From the NCBI GenBank assembly GCA_024234215.1, contig JACKOQ010000001.1:124001-188000 (forward strand): DNA of 64,000 nt, in the 5' to 3' direction. Source of the stretch: Pseudomonadales bacterium (GTDB lineage Bacteria; Pseudomonadota; Gammaproteobacteria; Pseudomonadales; UBA5862). The translations under genes were made by a program, and so were the position numbers. Position 1 is the first letter of the stretch. Each line of letters starts with the position of its first letter. The notes below the pieces were generated by a model. The model was not told the origin of the DNA. It searched no databases and saw only the letters and a list, made by a program, of their open reading frames with translations. Positions 26,802 through 35,013 of the stretch are shown here, piece by piece.

Positions 26802-27386
26802 TTATGACTTGCGGCGGCTGGCTGCCAGGCCCAGCAGCGCCGAACCGAACAGCCAGGCAGCGGCCGGCACCGGTACCGGGGCGGGTGCAGCCTCGATCTT
26901 GAGATCATAGATGAAGTTGGTGCTGCCGCCGCCAATGAAGTCGAAGTCGGCATAGCCGGACACTGCGGCATAGTAGGTGCCGGCGGTGGTGAGGGTGTAG
27001 GTCAACAGGCTGTCATAGCCCGCGCCACCGTCATCGTCATTGGCCAGTTGCATGCCATTGGCGTCGAACAGGCCAACGACCGGATCGTTGTTCTCCAGTG
27101 AACCTTCGGGGGTCTGCACCGTGAGGGTGACCATCTGGTTCGCGCCGACCGAGAACTGGTAGAAATCGGCATTGTCGTCATCGTTGATGGCAACGCCAAA
27201 GATCGAGACGGTGCCACGCACACCGAACACGTTGACGGCAGCCGCTGAACTCACGGCGCCGACATCCTGTGCGGTTTGATAGGTGCTGTTGTCGACAAGC
27301 AGGTTTTCGCTGGCGGCCTGGGCGCCGATCGACATGGTGCCGAGCAGAGTCGCGGCCGATGCCAGCAGTGCATTACGTAGCTTCAT
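26802..27386 (-). CDS. PEP-CTERM-type exported protein (VPVPA anchor variant)
   Basis: A 194-residue protein with a signal peptide (cleavage after GAQAA) and a C-terminal sorting tail: VPVPAAAWLF, a hydrophobic helix and the basic end SRRKS. This is the VPLPA-type PEP-CTERM signal, cut by an exosortase during export. The body is an acidic beta-rich domain (INDDDNADFYQFSV, DDDGGAGYDSLLTYTL) like the PPC/DVUA0089-type domains of such proteins. Family members are usually surface or exopolysaccharide-associated. No exosortase gene is in the window. The ATG is preceded by AGGAAATG, and a sigma54-like promoter lies 90 bp upstream. Confidence 0.87.
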   Translation of the reverse strand: MKLRNALLASAATLLGTMSIGAQAASENLLVDNSTYQTAQDVGAVSSAAAVNVFGVRGTVSIFGVAINDDDNADFYQFSVGANQMVTLTVQTPEGSLENNDPVVGLFDANGMQLANDDDGGAGYDSLLTYTLTTAGTYYAAVSGYADFDFIGGGSTNFIYDLKIEAAPAPVPVPAAAWLFGSALLGLAASRRKS

Positions 27387-27476
27387 TTTTCATTTCCTGT
27401 AGAGGTTGTCCTGTTCCGAATCACGCCGGTCGGCTGTGGCCGACGATTAGGCAATGCCGCCGGTTTTCAGTTTACA

Positions 27477-27492
27477 GCAAAGCCTGAGCCAA
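27477..27492 (-). promoter_or_regulatory. Sigma54 (-24/-12) promoter of the PEP-CTERM gene
   Basis: On the minus strand the sequence reads TGGCTCA-GGCT-TTGCT, against the sigma54 consensus TGGCACG-N4-TTGCW. The invariant GG and GC are 12 bases apart as required. Transcription would begin near 27466 and give a leader of about 80 nt before the ATG at 27386. PEP-CTERM genes in other proteobacteria are reported to be controlled by sigma54 with the PrsK/PrsR regulators. Confidence 0.68.
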
Positions 27493-27547
27493 CATTAAAA
27501 ATTTATTATAAATCATCTGGCTGATTCATAAGTGGAGCAAGCGTTTC

Positions 27548-27584
27548 AGTGTCAGATTTGAATAGTGTAAAAAAAGCTGACACT
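27548..27584. promoter_or_regulatory. Inverted repeat, candidate enhancer-binding site
   Basis: A perfect 8-bp inverted repeat AGTGTCAG (27548-27555) and CTGACACT (27577-27584) with a 21-bp spacer. It is centred about 100 bp upstream of the predicted start of the sigma54 promoter, a typical distance for an activator site. On the plus strand the right arm is followed by TTTT, so a weak terminator is the alternative reading. Confidence 0.5.
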
Positions 27585-27698
27585 TTTCGGTCGGTGCTTC
27601 GCATTCTCCAGGTTGTTCCGATCCGCCTGCATCACGGGACTGGATGCAACAGTGAAGTGGCAGAGATGCCTGTTGCAAAACGGATCAGCTGAACATTG

Positions 27699-28448
27699 TC
27701 ATCGGCCCGGCCGCCTCAGCCGAAACTGGTAGAGGTGGCGCTCATCGGGGATGCCGCCGGCCTTGAAGCGCTGCTCCAGCCAGCGAATCTGGCCCGCTTC
27801 GGAGCAGGTGAGCACGGTGCTGGAGCAGGTGCCGTAGCTGTCGCTGACGATGAAGCGGTGGGCATTCAGCTGCTCGGGGGTCAGTGGCGGTGCAGTGACT
27901 GGCAGGGATGGCCGCTGTTGCAGCATCTCCAGCAGGTCGCCCGGTCGGGAGCCGGCGGCGATCCGTCCGGCCAGCGCGGCCTTGCCGAGTTCGACCTTCT
28001 CCCACGGGGTGTCGAGCAGGTGGTTGGCCAGCCCGTAGAGCCCCGGTTGCAGCGGGCGTATCTCGCCTTCGCGGTTGGAGTAGTAGTAGAGTCCGCGGCC
28101 ATCGCCCAGCAGCAGGTTGAAGCCGGCGTAGAGTTCGCGGTCGCGGTGGATCTGCGCCAGGTAGGCCAGCGGGTCGATCGAACTGGTCAGAAAGTCACGG
28201 GTCAGCTGCCCTCTGGAGCGGGAGCGACGCTCGCTGCCGCGGTAGTTGGTCACTGCCGCGAAGCGGCCAGAACAGGTGATGCCGAGCCAGGTGCCGCCTT
28301 CGCGCAGGTCGCGTCCAGCCAGCAGGGTGGGGGTGTCGTCCCAGAACCGGGCGCCAGCGGTCGGGCGTGCGTAGAACTCGTCGCGGTTGGCCGCCACCAC
28401 CAGCGGGAATTCATCGCTGTAACGGTGGGCGAGCAGAATCAGGCACAT
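27699..28448 (-). CDS. NRDE family protein (TANGO2-like, DUF833)
   Basis: A 249-residue protein starting MCLILLAHR with the family motif [11 protein letters not shown] near residues 19-29 and the segment [21 protein letters not shown]. It belongs to the NRDE/TANGO2 family, which has an N-terminal-nucleophile-hydrolase-like fold with a leading cysteine (Cys2). Family roles proposed include haem trafficking, and the molecular function is unsettled. It diverges from the TauE gene with 113 bp between them. Confidence 0.87.
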   Translation of the reverse strand: MCLILLAHRYSDEFPLVVAANRDEFYARPTAGARFWDDTPTLLAGRDLREGGTWLGITCSGRFAAVTNYRGSERRSRSRGQLTRDFLTSSIDPLAYLAQIHRDRELYAGFNLLLGDGRGLYYYSNREGEIRPLQPGLYGLANHLLDTPWEKVELGKAALAGRIAAGSRPGDLLEMLQQRPSLPVTAPPLTPEQLNAHRFIVSDSYGTCSSTVLTCSEAGQIRWLEQRFKAGGIPDERHLYQFRLRRPGR

Positions 28449-28561
28449 CGCAGGTCGCTCCAGTCACTGCTTCCGGTTGATGGCGCGTGGGCCAACGGCT
28501 GTCCGAGTTTATCAAAGCAGTCGGGTCGGCCATAATGCCGACCCACATCAAAGGTCGCTGC

Positions 28562-29353
28562 ATGATCACGCTGCTGAGTTACCTCGCTGCCGGCATTCTG
28601 GCGGGCCTGCTGGCCGGACTGTTCGGCGTTGGCGGCGGTCTGATCATCGTGCCGACGCTGGCCTACATCTTCAAGGCGCAGGGGGTGCCGGCCACGCTGC
28701 TGACCCATCTGGCGGTCGGCACCTCGCTGTCGATCATCACTGTCACCTCGATCAGCTCGGTCCGCAGCCACCATCAGCATGGGGCGGTGCGCTGGCCGCT
28801 CTTCGCGCAACTGGCGCCGGGACTGGTGCTGGGCGTCTTTTTCGGCGTCATCACCGCGGGTCAGCTCTCCGGCGCCACATTGCAACGGCTGATCGGTCTG
28901 TTCGCGCTGGCGGTGGCCGCGCAGATGTTGCTGAAGCTGCAACCGCGACCGCATCGACAACTGCCCGCGGCACCGCTGGTGGCCGGGACTGGCGGCATCA
29001 TCGGCTACTGCTCGGCGCTGTTCGGCATTGGCGGCGGTTCACTGACGGTGCCCTTTCTGACCTGGAACAATGTGCGGATGCAGGAGGCGGTGGCCACCTC
29101 GGCCGCCTGCGGCTTGCCGATCGCGCTGTTCGGCGCCCTGACCAACATCTGGCAGGGCTGGCACCATGCCGACCTGCCCGCCTACAGCAGCGGCTTCGTC
29201 TACTGGCCGGCGTTCGCCGGCATCGCCCTGACCAGCACGCTGGCCGCCCGCTGGGGTGCCCGGCTGGCCCATCGGCTGTCGCCGGAGCGCCTCAAGCAGG
29301 CGTTTGGCGTCATGCTGGCGCTGATCGGGCTGCAATTCATTCTCGGTATCTGA
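28562..29353 (+). CDS. TauE/SafE family membrane transporter (probable sulfite/organosulfur exporter)
   Basis: A 263-residue inner-membrane protein with about eight hydrophobic segments and the duplicated family motif: [14 protein letters not shown] near the N-terminus and [14 protein letters not shown] in the second half. TauE/SafE proteins move sulfonates, sulfite or organic anions; the exact substrate cannot be told. ATG 28562 starts directly before the first membrane segment, whereas the open frame runs 25 codons upstream. The TauE-lgt-thyA order is the same as in Pseudomonas. Confidence 0.87.
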   Translation: MITLLSYLAAGILAGLLAGLFGVGGGLIIVPTLAYIFKAQGVPATLLTHLAVGTSLSIITVTSISSVRSHHQHGAVRWPLFAQLAPGLVLGVFFGVITAGQLSGATLQRLIGLFALAVAAQMLLKLQPRPHRQLPAAPLVAGTGGIIGYCSALFGIGGGSLTVPFLTWNNVRMQEAVATSAACGLPIALFGALTNIWQGWHHADLPAYSSGFVYWPAFAGIALTSTLAARWGARLAHRLSPERLKQAFGVMLALIGLQFILGI

Positions 29354-29370
29354 GCAGAACAGGACGCAGC

Positions 29371-30177
29371 ATGATCGCCTATCCACAGATCGACCCGGTT
29401 GCCATCGCGCTGGGGCCCCTCAAGGTGCACTGGTATGGACTGATGTACCTGCTCGGCTTCACGGCCGCCTGGCTGCTGGCCAAGCGGCGCATCCAGCGCG
29501 GCGGCGCGCCGCTGCAGGCCGAACAGGTGAGTGACCTGATCTTCTATGCGGCGCTGGGGGTGATTCTGGGCGGCCGAATCGGCTATGTGCTGTTTTACAA
29601 CCTGCCGGCCACGCTGGCCGATCCGCTGTCGATGTTCGCGGTCTGGCAGGGTGGCATGTCGTTCCATGGCGGCCTGCTGGGGGTGCTGCTGGCCATCTGG
29701 CTGTTCGCCCGCAGGCTGAACCACCATTTTCTGACCACCACCGATTTCATTGCGCCACTGGTGCCGCCAGGGCTCGGCGCCGGCCGCATCGGCAACTTCA
29801 TCGGCGGCGAACTGTGGGGGCGGGCCACCGATCTGCCGTGGGCGATGCTGTTTCCGCGCGACCCGACCCAGTTGCCGCGTCATCCGTCACAGCTCTATCA
29901 GGCACTCAGCGAGGGTCTGCTGCTGTTCGCGCTGCTCTGGTGGTTTTCGTCCGGAAAACGGCCGCGCGGGGCGGTGTCGGGACTGTTCCTGGTGGGATAT
30001 GGCCTGCAGCGCTTCATGATCGAGTTCGTGCGTGAGCCGGATGTCCAGATCGGTTTCGATCTGTTCGGCTGGCTGACGCGCGGCCAGATGCTCTGTCTGC
30101 CGATGGTCATCGCCGGCATGCTGTTGCTGTGGATGGCCTATCGCCTGCCGGCGACACCCTCCCCTTCACCGCACTGA
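29371..30177 (+). CDS. lgt: Lgt, prolipoprotein diacylglyceryl transferase
   Basis: A 268-residue inner-membrane enzyme with seven predicted helices that transfers diacylglycerol from phosphatidylglycerol to the lipobox cysteine, the first step of lipoprotein maturation. Family motifs are [23 protein letters not shown] (essential His) and the Lgt signature [16 protein letters not shown] with the conserved Arg, Asn and Glu. The usual FINGE reads FIGGE here. ATG 29371 sits 17 bp after the TauE stop; the open frame runs antisense-like far upstream and is not coding there. Confidence 0.94.
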   Translation: MIAYPQIDPVAIALGPLKVHWYGLMYLLGFTAAWLLAKRRIQRGGAPLQAEQVSDLIFYAALGVILGGRIGYVLFYNLPATLADPLSMFAVWQGGMSFHGGLLGVLLAIWLFARRLNHHFLTTTDFIAPLVPPGLGAGRIGNFIGGELWGRATDLPWAMLFPRDPTQLPRHPSQLYQALSEGLLLFALLWWFSSGKRPRGAVSGLFLVGYGLQRFMIEFVREPDVQIGFDLFGWLTRGQMLCLPMVIAGMLLLWMAYRLPATPSPSPH

Positions 30178-30187
30178 GTCGACGGCC

Positions 30188-30982
30188 ATGCGTCAATATC
30201 TGGAACTGTTGCGGGACATTCTCGACCACGGCGTGTGCAAGGAGGACCGCACCGGCACCGGAACCTTGTCGGTGTTCGGCCGCCAGCTCCGCTTCGACCT
30301 GGCCCAGGGCTTTCCGTTGCTGACCACCAAGCGGCTGCATCTGCGCTCGATCATCCACGAACTGCTCTGGTTTCTGCGCGGCGACACCAACATCGCCTAC
30401 CTGAAGGCGCATGGTATCTCGATCTGGGATGAGTGGGCCGACGCGCAGGGCGACCTCGGTCCGGTCTACGGCCGGCAGTGGCGCGCCTGGCCCGCTGCGA
30501 ATGGTGAGCGCATCGATCAGTTGAGTCAGGTGTTGCAGACGCTGAAGCAGAACCCCGACTCGCGGCGGATGGTGGTCAGTGCCTGGAATGTCGCCGAACT
30601 GCCGCAGATGGCGCTGCCGCCCTGCCACCTGCTGTTCCAGTTCCATGTCGCCGACGGGCGGCTCTCCTGTCAGCTCTATCAGCGCAGTTGCGACACCTTT
30701 CTGGGGGTGCCGTTCAACATCGCCAGCTATGCATTGCTGACGCAGCTGGTGGCGGCGCAGTGCGACCTGCTGCCCGGGGAGTTCATCTGGACCGGCGGTG
30801 ACGTCCACCTCTACCTGAACCACCTCGATCAGGCGCGCGAGCAGCTGTGCCGCGAGCCCTATCCGCTGCCGCGGCTGCTGCTGAAGCGCCGGCCGGCCAG
30901 CCTGTTCGACTACTGCTACGACGACATCGCCATTGTCGACTATCAGTCACATCCGCCGATCCGCGCCGAGGTGGCGGTGTAG
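30188..30982 (+). CDS. thyA: ThyA, thymidylate synthase
   Basis: A 264-residue enzyme of exactly the E. coli length that methylates dUMP to dTMP using methylenetetrahydrofolate. The catalytic cysteine is Cys146 in [10 protein letters not shown], and other invariant stretches are [32 protein letters not shown] and [20 protein letters not shown]. It follows lgt after 10 bp and probably shares its transcript. Confidence 0.97.
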   Translation: MRQYLELLRDILDHGVCKEDRTGTGTLSVFGRQLRFDLAQGFPLLTTKRLHLRSIIHELLWFLRGDTNIAYLKAHGISIWDEWADAQGDLGPVYGRQWRAWPAANGERIDQLSQVLQTLKQNPDSRRMVVSAWNVAELPQMALPPCHLLFQFHVADGRLSCQLYQRSCDTFLGVPFNIASYALLTQLVAAQCDLLPGEFIWTGGDVHLYLNHLDQAREQLCREPYPLPRLLLKRRPASLFDYCYDDIAIVDYQSHPPIRAEVAV

Positions 30983-31002
30983 CGCGCAACGGCGGTCCCG
31001 GT

Positions 31003-31623
31003 TCAGGGTGGGGCGGGCAGGTCATCGACCGCATCACGCCGGAACCAGCCGGCGATGCTCAGGCGGGCGCGCCGACTGGCCTCCACCTCGTGAGGAATCA
31101 GCGCACTCATGAAGATCACCAGCGTCCCGGCCAGCGGCTGCACATGGCGCAGCGCTGCGCCGGTTGCCGGATCGAACAGCACCAGGTCGCCGCCATCATC
31201 GGGCTGCCAGTCGCGGTTCAGATAGAGCACCGTGGAGACCACCCGACTCTCGCGGCCGGCAAAGCTGTCGAGGTGGCGACGGTAGAAGGTGCCGGGCGCG
31301 AAGTGGGCGAACTGACTCTCATGCTCCCGCAGACCCAGATAGAGCCGCCGGTTGAGCTGTCGTTGCACTGCCCGCATCCGCCGCAGCCAGCGGGCCTGGG
31401 CCGGCGTGCTGCCATCGAGCCAGCGGATCTGATCGCCGCGCACTTCGCGCAGCAGCCGATGGTCGGCACCACGGCCGATGCCGGCGGCCTTCAGCTCACC
31501 CGCCGCCATCCGCCTCAGCAGCTCCTGTCGCAGGGCGGTCTGTAGGGGCTCGGAAATGAAATCGGGCAACACCGCATAACCGACATCGGCCAAGGCATTG
31601 CCGATTGCATCGAAGTTGGCCAC
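31003..31623 (-). CDS. 2-oxoglutarate/Fe(II) dioxygenase, prolyl-hydroxylase-like (PHD/SM-20 type)
   Basis: A 206-residue double-stranded beta-helix oxygenase. The iron triad is seen as the His-x-Asp in YRRHLDSF and the distal His in LIPHEVEAS, with the 2-oxoglutarate-binding Arg in ARLSIAGW ten residues later. It resembles Pseudomonas PPHD, which hydroxylates a proline of elongation factor Tu and is related to the animal HIF prolyl hydroxylases. The target is inferred. It lies 15 bp downstream of nfo on the same strand. Confidence 0.87.
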   Translation of the reverse strand: MANFDAIGNALADVGYAVLPDFISEPLQTALRQELLRRMAAGELKAAGIGRGADHRLLREVRGDQIRWLDGSTPAQARWLRRMRAVQRQLNRRLYLGLREHESQFAHFAPGTFYRRHLDSFAGRESRVVSTVLYLNRDWQPDDGGDLVLFDPATGAALRHVQPLAGTLVIFMSALIPHEVEASRRARLSIAGWFRRDAVDDLPAPP

Positions 31624-31638
31624 GCGCTTGCTGCCGGT

Positions 31639-32481
31639 TCAGCCGGCCAGGCTGCGCAGCAGGGCGATCTCCTCGGCCCAGCGCGCGTCGTTGGGGGTTT
31701 CCAGAATCAGCGGAATGTCGTCGAAGCGCGGATCGGCCATGATGAAGTGGAACACCGCCATTCCCAGTTCGCCTTCGTCGAGCGAGGCATGGCGGTCGAC
31801 CCGACTGCCGAGACCCTTCTTCGAGCCATTCAGGTGCATGGCGCGCAGAAAGCGAAAACCGACCGTGCGGTCGAATTCGGCGAAGGTCTCTTGGCACCCT
31901 TGCGCTGTCCGCAGGTCGTAGCCGGCCGCCAGTGCATGGCAGGTGTCGAAGCAGACGCCGACCCGGCCTCGCTCGTCGACCTGCTCGATCATCGCCGCGA
32001 GCTGCTCGAAGCGAAAACCGAGGTTGCTGCCCTGCCCGGCGGTGTTTTCGATCACTGCGGTGACGCCGGGCACGGCCGTCAGCGCCAGATTGATCGACTC
32101 GGCAATGCGGGCGATGCAGTCGGCCTCGCTGATCTGGTTGAGGTGGCTGCCGGGATGGAAATTGAGCAGCGTCAGGCCGAGCTGCCGGCAGCGCTGCATC
32201 TCGTCGATGAAGGCGGCGCGCGACTTGTCGAGCGCCGCCGGGTCGGGATGACCCAGATTGATCAGATAGCTGTCGTGCGGCAGGATCTGCGCAGGTGCGA
32301 TGCCGCCACGCTCGCAGCCGCTGCGAAACGCACTGATCTCGGCCTCGGTCAGCGGCTTGGCCTGCCACTGCCGCTGGTTCTTGGTGAAGAGGGCGAAGGC
32401 GTTGGCGCCGATTTGCTGCGCACGCAGCGGCGCCTGCTCCACGCCGCCGGCGGCGCTGACATGGGCGCCAATGTACTTCAT
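31639..32481 (-). CDS. nfo: Nfo, endonuclease IV
   Basis: A 280-residue TIM-barrel AP endonuclease with a three-zinc site. It starts [13 protein letters not shown], the family signature, and shows [32 protein letters not shown] and the C-terminal LILETP, which carry the metal ligands. It cleaves 5' of abasic sites and removes 3' blocks in base-excision repair. Its ATG overlaps the hexR stop by 4 bp, so it is cotranscribed with that regulator. Confidence 0.96.
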   Translation of the reverse strand: MKYIGAHVSAAGGVEQAPLRAQQIGANAFALFTKNQRQWQAKPLTEAEISAFRSGCERGGIAPAQILPHDSYLINLGHPDPAALDKSRAAFIDEMQRCRQLGLTLLNFHPGSHLNQISEADCIARIAESINLALTAVPGVTAVIENTAGQGSNLGFRFEQLAAMIEQVDERGRVGVCFDTCHALAAGYDLRTAQGCQETFAEFDRTVGFRFLRAMHLNGSKKGLGSRVDRHASLDEGELGMAVFHFIMADPRFDDIPLILETPNDARWAEEIALLRSLAG

Positions 32482-33404
32482 TCGTCGGACTCCAGGAGCG
32501 GTTTGCCTTGCTGGCCATGCGGTGGCACCCGCAACTGCTCCAGACTCTGCTGCAACTGGGCGAGGTGACGCAACAGCCCCTCGCCACGCTGGCGGGCCAC
32601 CCCCATCACCAGCACATCGATCACCGCCAGATGGACGATCCGCGAAGTCAGCGGGGTGTGGAGCTCATTCTGTTCGTTGACATTGAGGTGAATCGGCACC
32701 TGGCTCAGCGCCGCCAAGGGTGAGTCGGCCGGTGCCAGCGCGATCACCGACGCGCCGGCCTGCCGGGCCAGCATCACCGAGTGCAGCAGCGCCTGGGTGC
32801 GTCCGGTCTGCGAGATCGCCACCACCACATCCCGGGGTTCCAGCGACTGCGCCGACATGCACTGGATGTGCGGGTCGCAGTGGGCGGCACTCATCATCTT
32901 CAGCCGAAAGAATTTGTCCTGCGCATCGGTTGCCACCGCCGCCGAGGCGCCGAAGCCGTAGAACTCCACCCGCCGTGCCTGCTGCAGCAGCGCGATGGCC
33001 CGCTCCAGCGCCGTGGGGTCGAGGCGGTCGCGAATCGCCAGCAATGAGCCGATGGTGGTGTCGAACACCTTCGTTCTGAGCTGGATGATCGAGTCTTCCG
33101 GCCGGACCGGTGCATGGTCATAGCTGGCTTCGGTCGCCAGTTGCTGCGCCAGTCTGAGCTTGAAATCCTGAAAGCCGTTGCATTTGATCGAGCGGCAGAA
33201 GCGCACCACGGTCGGTTCACTGACCTGCGCCTCCTGCGCCAGATCGACGATGCGCATGTGGATGATCTCCGCCGGTCGTGCCAGCACTGCCTCGGCCACC
33301 TTGCGCTCCGACTTGCGCAGCTGGGTCTTGATCTGCTGAATCGACAGGATCAGGTTGTGCAACTGCACGCGAAACATCCTGAAGGCAAGGCCGGTCCTGA
33401 GCAC
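32478..33404 (-). CDS. hexR: HexR-like RpiR-family transcriptional regulator
   Basis: A 308-residue RpiR-type regulator: an N-terminal HTH of about 75 residues ([26 protein letters not shown]) and a C-terminal SIS sugar-phosphate domain ([32 protein letters not shown]). In Pseudomonas and Shewanella, HexR represses Entner-Doudoroff and central carbon genes and responds to KDPG. The close HTH match favours HexR, but no glucose-catabolic genes are adjacent, so the symbol is tentative. An ATG at 33377 would give a start nearer the family norm. Confidence 0.82.
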   Translation of the reverse strand: MLRTGLAFRMFRVQLHNLILSIQQIKTQLRKSERKVAEAVLARPAEIIHMRIVDLAQEAQVSEPTVVRFCRSIKCNGFQDFKLRLAQQLATEASYDHAPVRPEDSIIQLRTKVFDTTIGSLLAIRDRLDPTALERAIALLQQARRVEFYGFGASAAVATDAQDKFFRLKMMSAAHCDPHIQCMSAQSLEPRDVVVAISQTGRTQALLHSVMLARQAGASVIALAPADSPLAALSQVPIHLNVNEQNELHTPLTSRIVHLAVIDVLVMGVARQRGEGLLRHLAQLQQSLEQLRVPPHGQQGKPLLESDE

Positions 33405-33433
33405 GAAGCACAGTCACGGTGCGGGTCGGGAGC

Positions 33434-33507
33434 TGGAGCGGGTGATGGGAATCGAACCCACGCTTGAGGCTTGGGAAGCCGCCGTTCTGCCATTGAACCA
33501 CACCCGC
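33434..33507 (-). tRNA. tRNA-Gly (anticodon CCC)
   Basis: A 74-nt tRNA with encoded CCA. The acceptor stem GCGGGTG pairs with CACCCGC. The D-arm contains GGTTCAATGGCAGAAC, the anticodon loop is TTCCCAA with anticodon CCC, and the T-arm is TGGGTTCGATTCCCA. It resembles E. coli glyU. The anticodon stem has one unpaired C/U opposition at positions 28-42. It is transcribed toward hexR, 29 bp away. Confidence 0.95.
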
Positions 33508-33517
33508 GGCAGCCGGA

Positions 33518-33546
33518 ACGATACTGTTGTCCCGGGCGCCACGCAA
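33518..33546 (-). promoter_or_regulatory. Promoter of tRNA-Gly(CCC)
   Basis: On the minus strand -35 TTGCGT (33546-33541), a 17-bp spacer and -10 TATCGT (33523-33518) lie ten bases before the tRNA 5' end, with a GC-rich stretch between the -10 and the tRNA. Confidence 0.6.
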
Positions 33547-33595
33547 GGTGTTGGCCGGGTGCTGCTGCGGAGGGTCGCGCCCGCAAAGAAAAATG

Positions 33596-33624
33596 TTGAC
33601 AGTGAACACAGCGGCGCCTATTCT
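33596..33624 (+). promoter_or_regulatory. Sigma70 promoter of the small membrane protein gene
   Basis: A perfect -35 TTGACA (33596-33601), 17-bp spacer and -10 TATTCT (33619-33624). CAGTGAA (33600-33606) and TTCACTG (33634-33640) form an inverted repeat around the -10, which could be an operator. Confidence 0.78.
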
Positions 33625-33660
33625 GTCTATGTTTTCACTGAACACATGGGAGCGTTCATC

Positions 33661-33816
33661 ATGATTCGATCACTTTGCTCGCAGCAGGGCACGCAGCAGT
33701 GCCAGAGTGTCGTTCCGCCACTGCCGCGGCCGATGCGGATGCGCCTTGGATTGCTGGCCAGCTATCTGCTGTTTGTCGGGGCGCTGTTTGCTGTCAATTT
33801 GCTGCAACAGCTTTGA
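33661..33816 (+). CDS. Small predicted membrane protein, function unknown
   Basis: A 51-residue ORF with a strong promoter 37 bp upstream and a GGAG ribosome-binding site eight bases before the ATG. The N-terminal half is polar with two cysteines (MIRSLCSQQGTQQC), followed by RPMRMRLG and one hydrophobic helix (LLASYLLFVGALFAVNLL, about residues 31-48). Positive residues just before the helix suggest an N-in single-pass inner-membrane protein. I do not recognise a family. A hairpin follows at 33849. Confidence 0.6.
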   Translation: MIRSLCSQQGTQQCQSVVPPLPRPMRMRLGLLASYLLFVGALFAVNLLQQL

Positions 33817-33848
33817 CGCATCGAGTGGTCATGCGCGGCGGGTGCTGA

Positions 33849-33870
33849 CCGGCACGTACAATCGTGCCGG
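33849..33870 (+). terminator. Hairpin after the small membrane protein gene
   Basis: A perfect 8-bp stem CCGGCACG-tacaat-CGTGCCGG located 33 bp past the stop. It lacks a proper T-tract (GCGCTTTGCG follows), so it is a weak or Rho-assisted terminator at best. Confidence 0.4.
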
Positions 33871-33923
33871 GCGCTTTGCGCGATGGCCACCGACTTTTAC
33901 CATGGCATTCTCTCGAATCGGGG

Positions 33924-34943
33924 ATGCCCATGCGAACCAATCAGCCCATCCTGATCGCCCACCGCGGCGCCAGCGGCTATCTGCCTGAACACACCCTTGC
34001 CGCCTATGCGCTGGCGGCCTTGCAAGGGGCCGATTTTCTCGAACCCGATCTGGTGATGAGCCGTGACGGGGTGCTGCTGGCGCGTCACGACAATCAGCTC
34101 GATCTCACCACCGATGTCGCCGACCATCCCGAGTTTGCCGACCGGCATTGTCAGCGCCGGGTTGATGGCCAGCTGGTGAGTGGCTGGTTCAGCGAGGATT
34201 TCACCCTCGCCGAACTGAAGACATTGCGCGCGGTCGAGCGGATCCCGCAGCTGCGTCCGGCCAACCGCCGTTTCGATCGGATGTTCGACATTCCCACCTT
34301 CGCTGAGGTGATCGCGCTGGCCAAGGGGCTCTCCCAGGCCAGTGGCCGTCCGATCGGGCTCTATCCGGAAACCAAGCATCCCAGCCACTTTGCGGCACTG
34401 GGGTTGTCGATGGAGGCGCCCCTGGTGGCCGCGCTGCATGGTGCTGGCTACCGCAGCGCGGCCGATCCGGTGTTCATTCAATCGTTCGAGGTTGGCAACC
34501 TGCGGCAGTTGCGCGGCATGACCGATCTGAAACTGGTGCAGTTGCTGGCGGAGAGCGGTCAGCCCTTCGATGTGGTGACTGCCGGCGGCACGCTCGACTA
34601 CGAGCAGATGGCCACGGCGGCCGGACTGACCGCCATTGCCGGTTATGCCGATGGCGTCGGTCCGCAGAAGAGCCATTTCATTCTGGCGGCCGATGCCGAG
34701 GGTCGGCTCGACCCGGCCCGAGCCAGCGGCTTCATCGACGAGGCCCATGCGGCCGGTCTGCTGGTGCATCCCTACACCTTTCGTGCCGAGAACCACTTTC
34801 TGCCGCCGGCACTGCGGGGCAGTTCCACTGAGGGGCTGGGCGATTTGGTGGCGGAGTTGCGCCTGTTTCTGGCATTGGGTATCGATGGTTTCTTCTGCGA
34901 CCAACCCGATCTCGGGCGTCGGGCAATCGATCTGATCGAATGA
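33924..34943 (+). CDS. glpQ: Glycerophosphodiester phosphodiesterase
   Basis: A 339-residue TIM-barrel hydrolase that splits glycerophosphodiesters to glycerol-3-phosphate and an alcohol. The GDPD signature is IAHRGASGYLPEHTL, followed by ADFLEPDLVMSRDGVLLARHD (metal-binding Glu, Asp and catalytic His). The small insertion domain and length resemble GlpQ rather than UgpQ. No signal peptide is seen from either ATG (33924 or 33930), although GlpQ is usually periplasmic, so its location is unclear. Confidence 0.87.
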   Translation: MPMRTNQPILIAHRGASGYLPEHTLAAYALAALQGADFLEPDLVMSRDGVLLARHDNQLDLTTDVADHPEFADRHCQRRVDGQLVSGWFSEDFTLAELKTLRAVERIPQLRPANRRFDRMFDIPTFAEVIALAKGLSQASGRPIGLYPETKHPSHFAALGLSMEAPLVAALHGAGYRSAADPVFIQSFEVGNLRQLRGMTDLKLVQLLAESGQPFDVVTAGGTLDYEQMATAAGLTAIAGYADGVGPQKSHFILAADAEGRLDPARASGFIDEAHAAGLLVHPYTFRAENHFLPPALRGSSTEGLGDLVAELRLFLALGIDGFFCDQPDLGRRAIDLIE

Positions 34944-35013
34944 GATCAACGCGGTGGAGTGCCGTGATACCATTGCGCCCCGCTCAAACCGCAGCCCAAG
35001 TGCGAACAACACC

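Larger units (their letters stand above)
27387..27698. other. 312-bp gene-free regulatory stretch upstream of the PEP-CTERM gene
   Basis: No gene is supported here. It holds a sigma54-like promoter (27477-27492), an AT-rich segment near 27494-27515 with runs of A and T, and an 8-bp inverted repeat at 27548-27584. The flanking genes both point to the minus strand, so this region is the 5' control region of the PEP-CTERM gene and the 3' end of the NRDE gene. Confidence 0.7.

Noticed and set aside
28477..30177. Lgt with a 298-residue N-terminal extension
   Set aside because: The upstream part is out-of-frame TauE sequence; Lgt begins at 29371 with its usual N-terminus.
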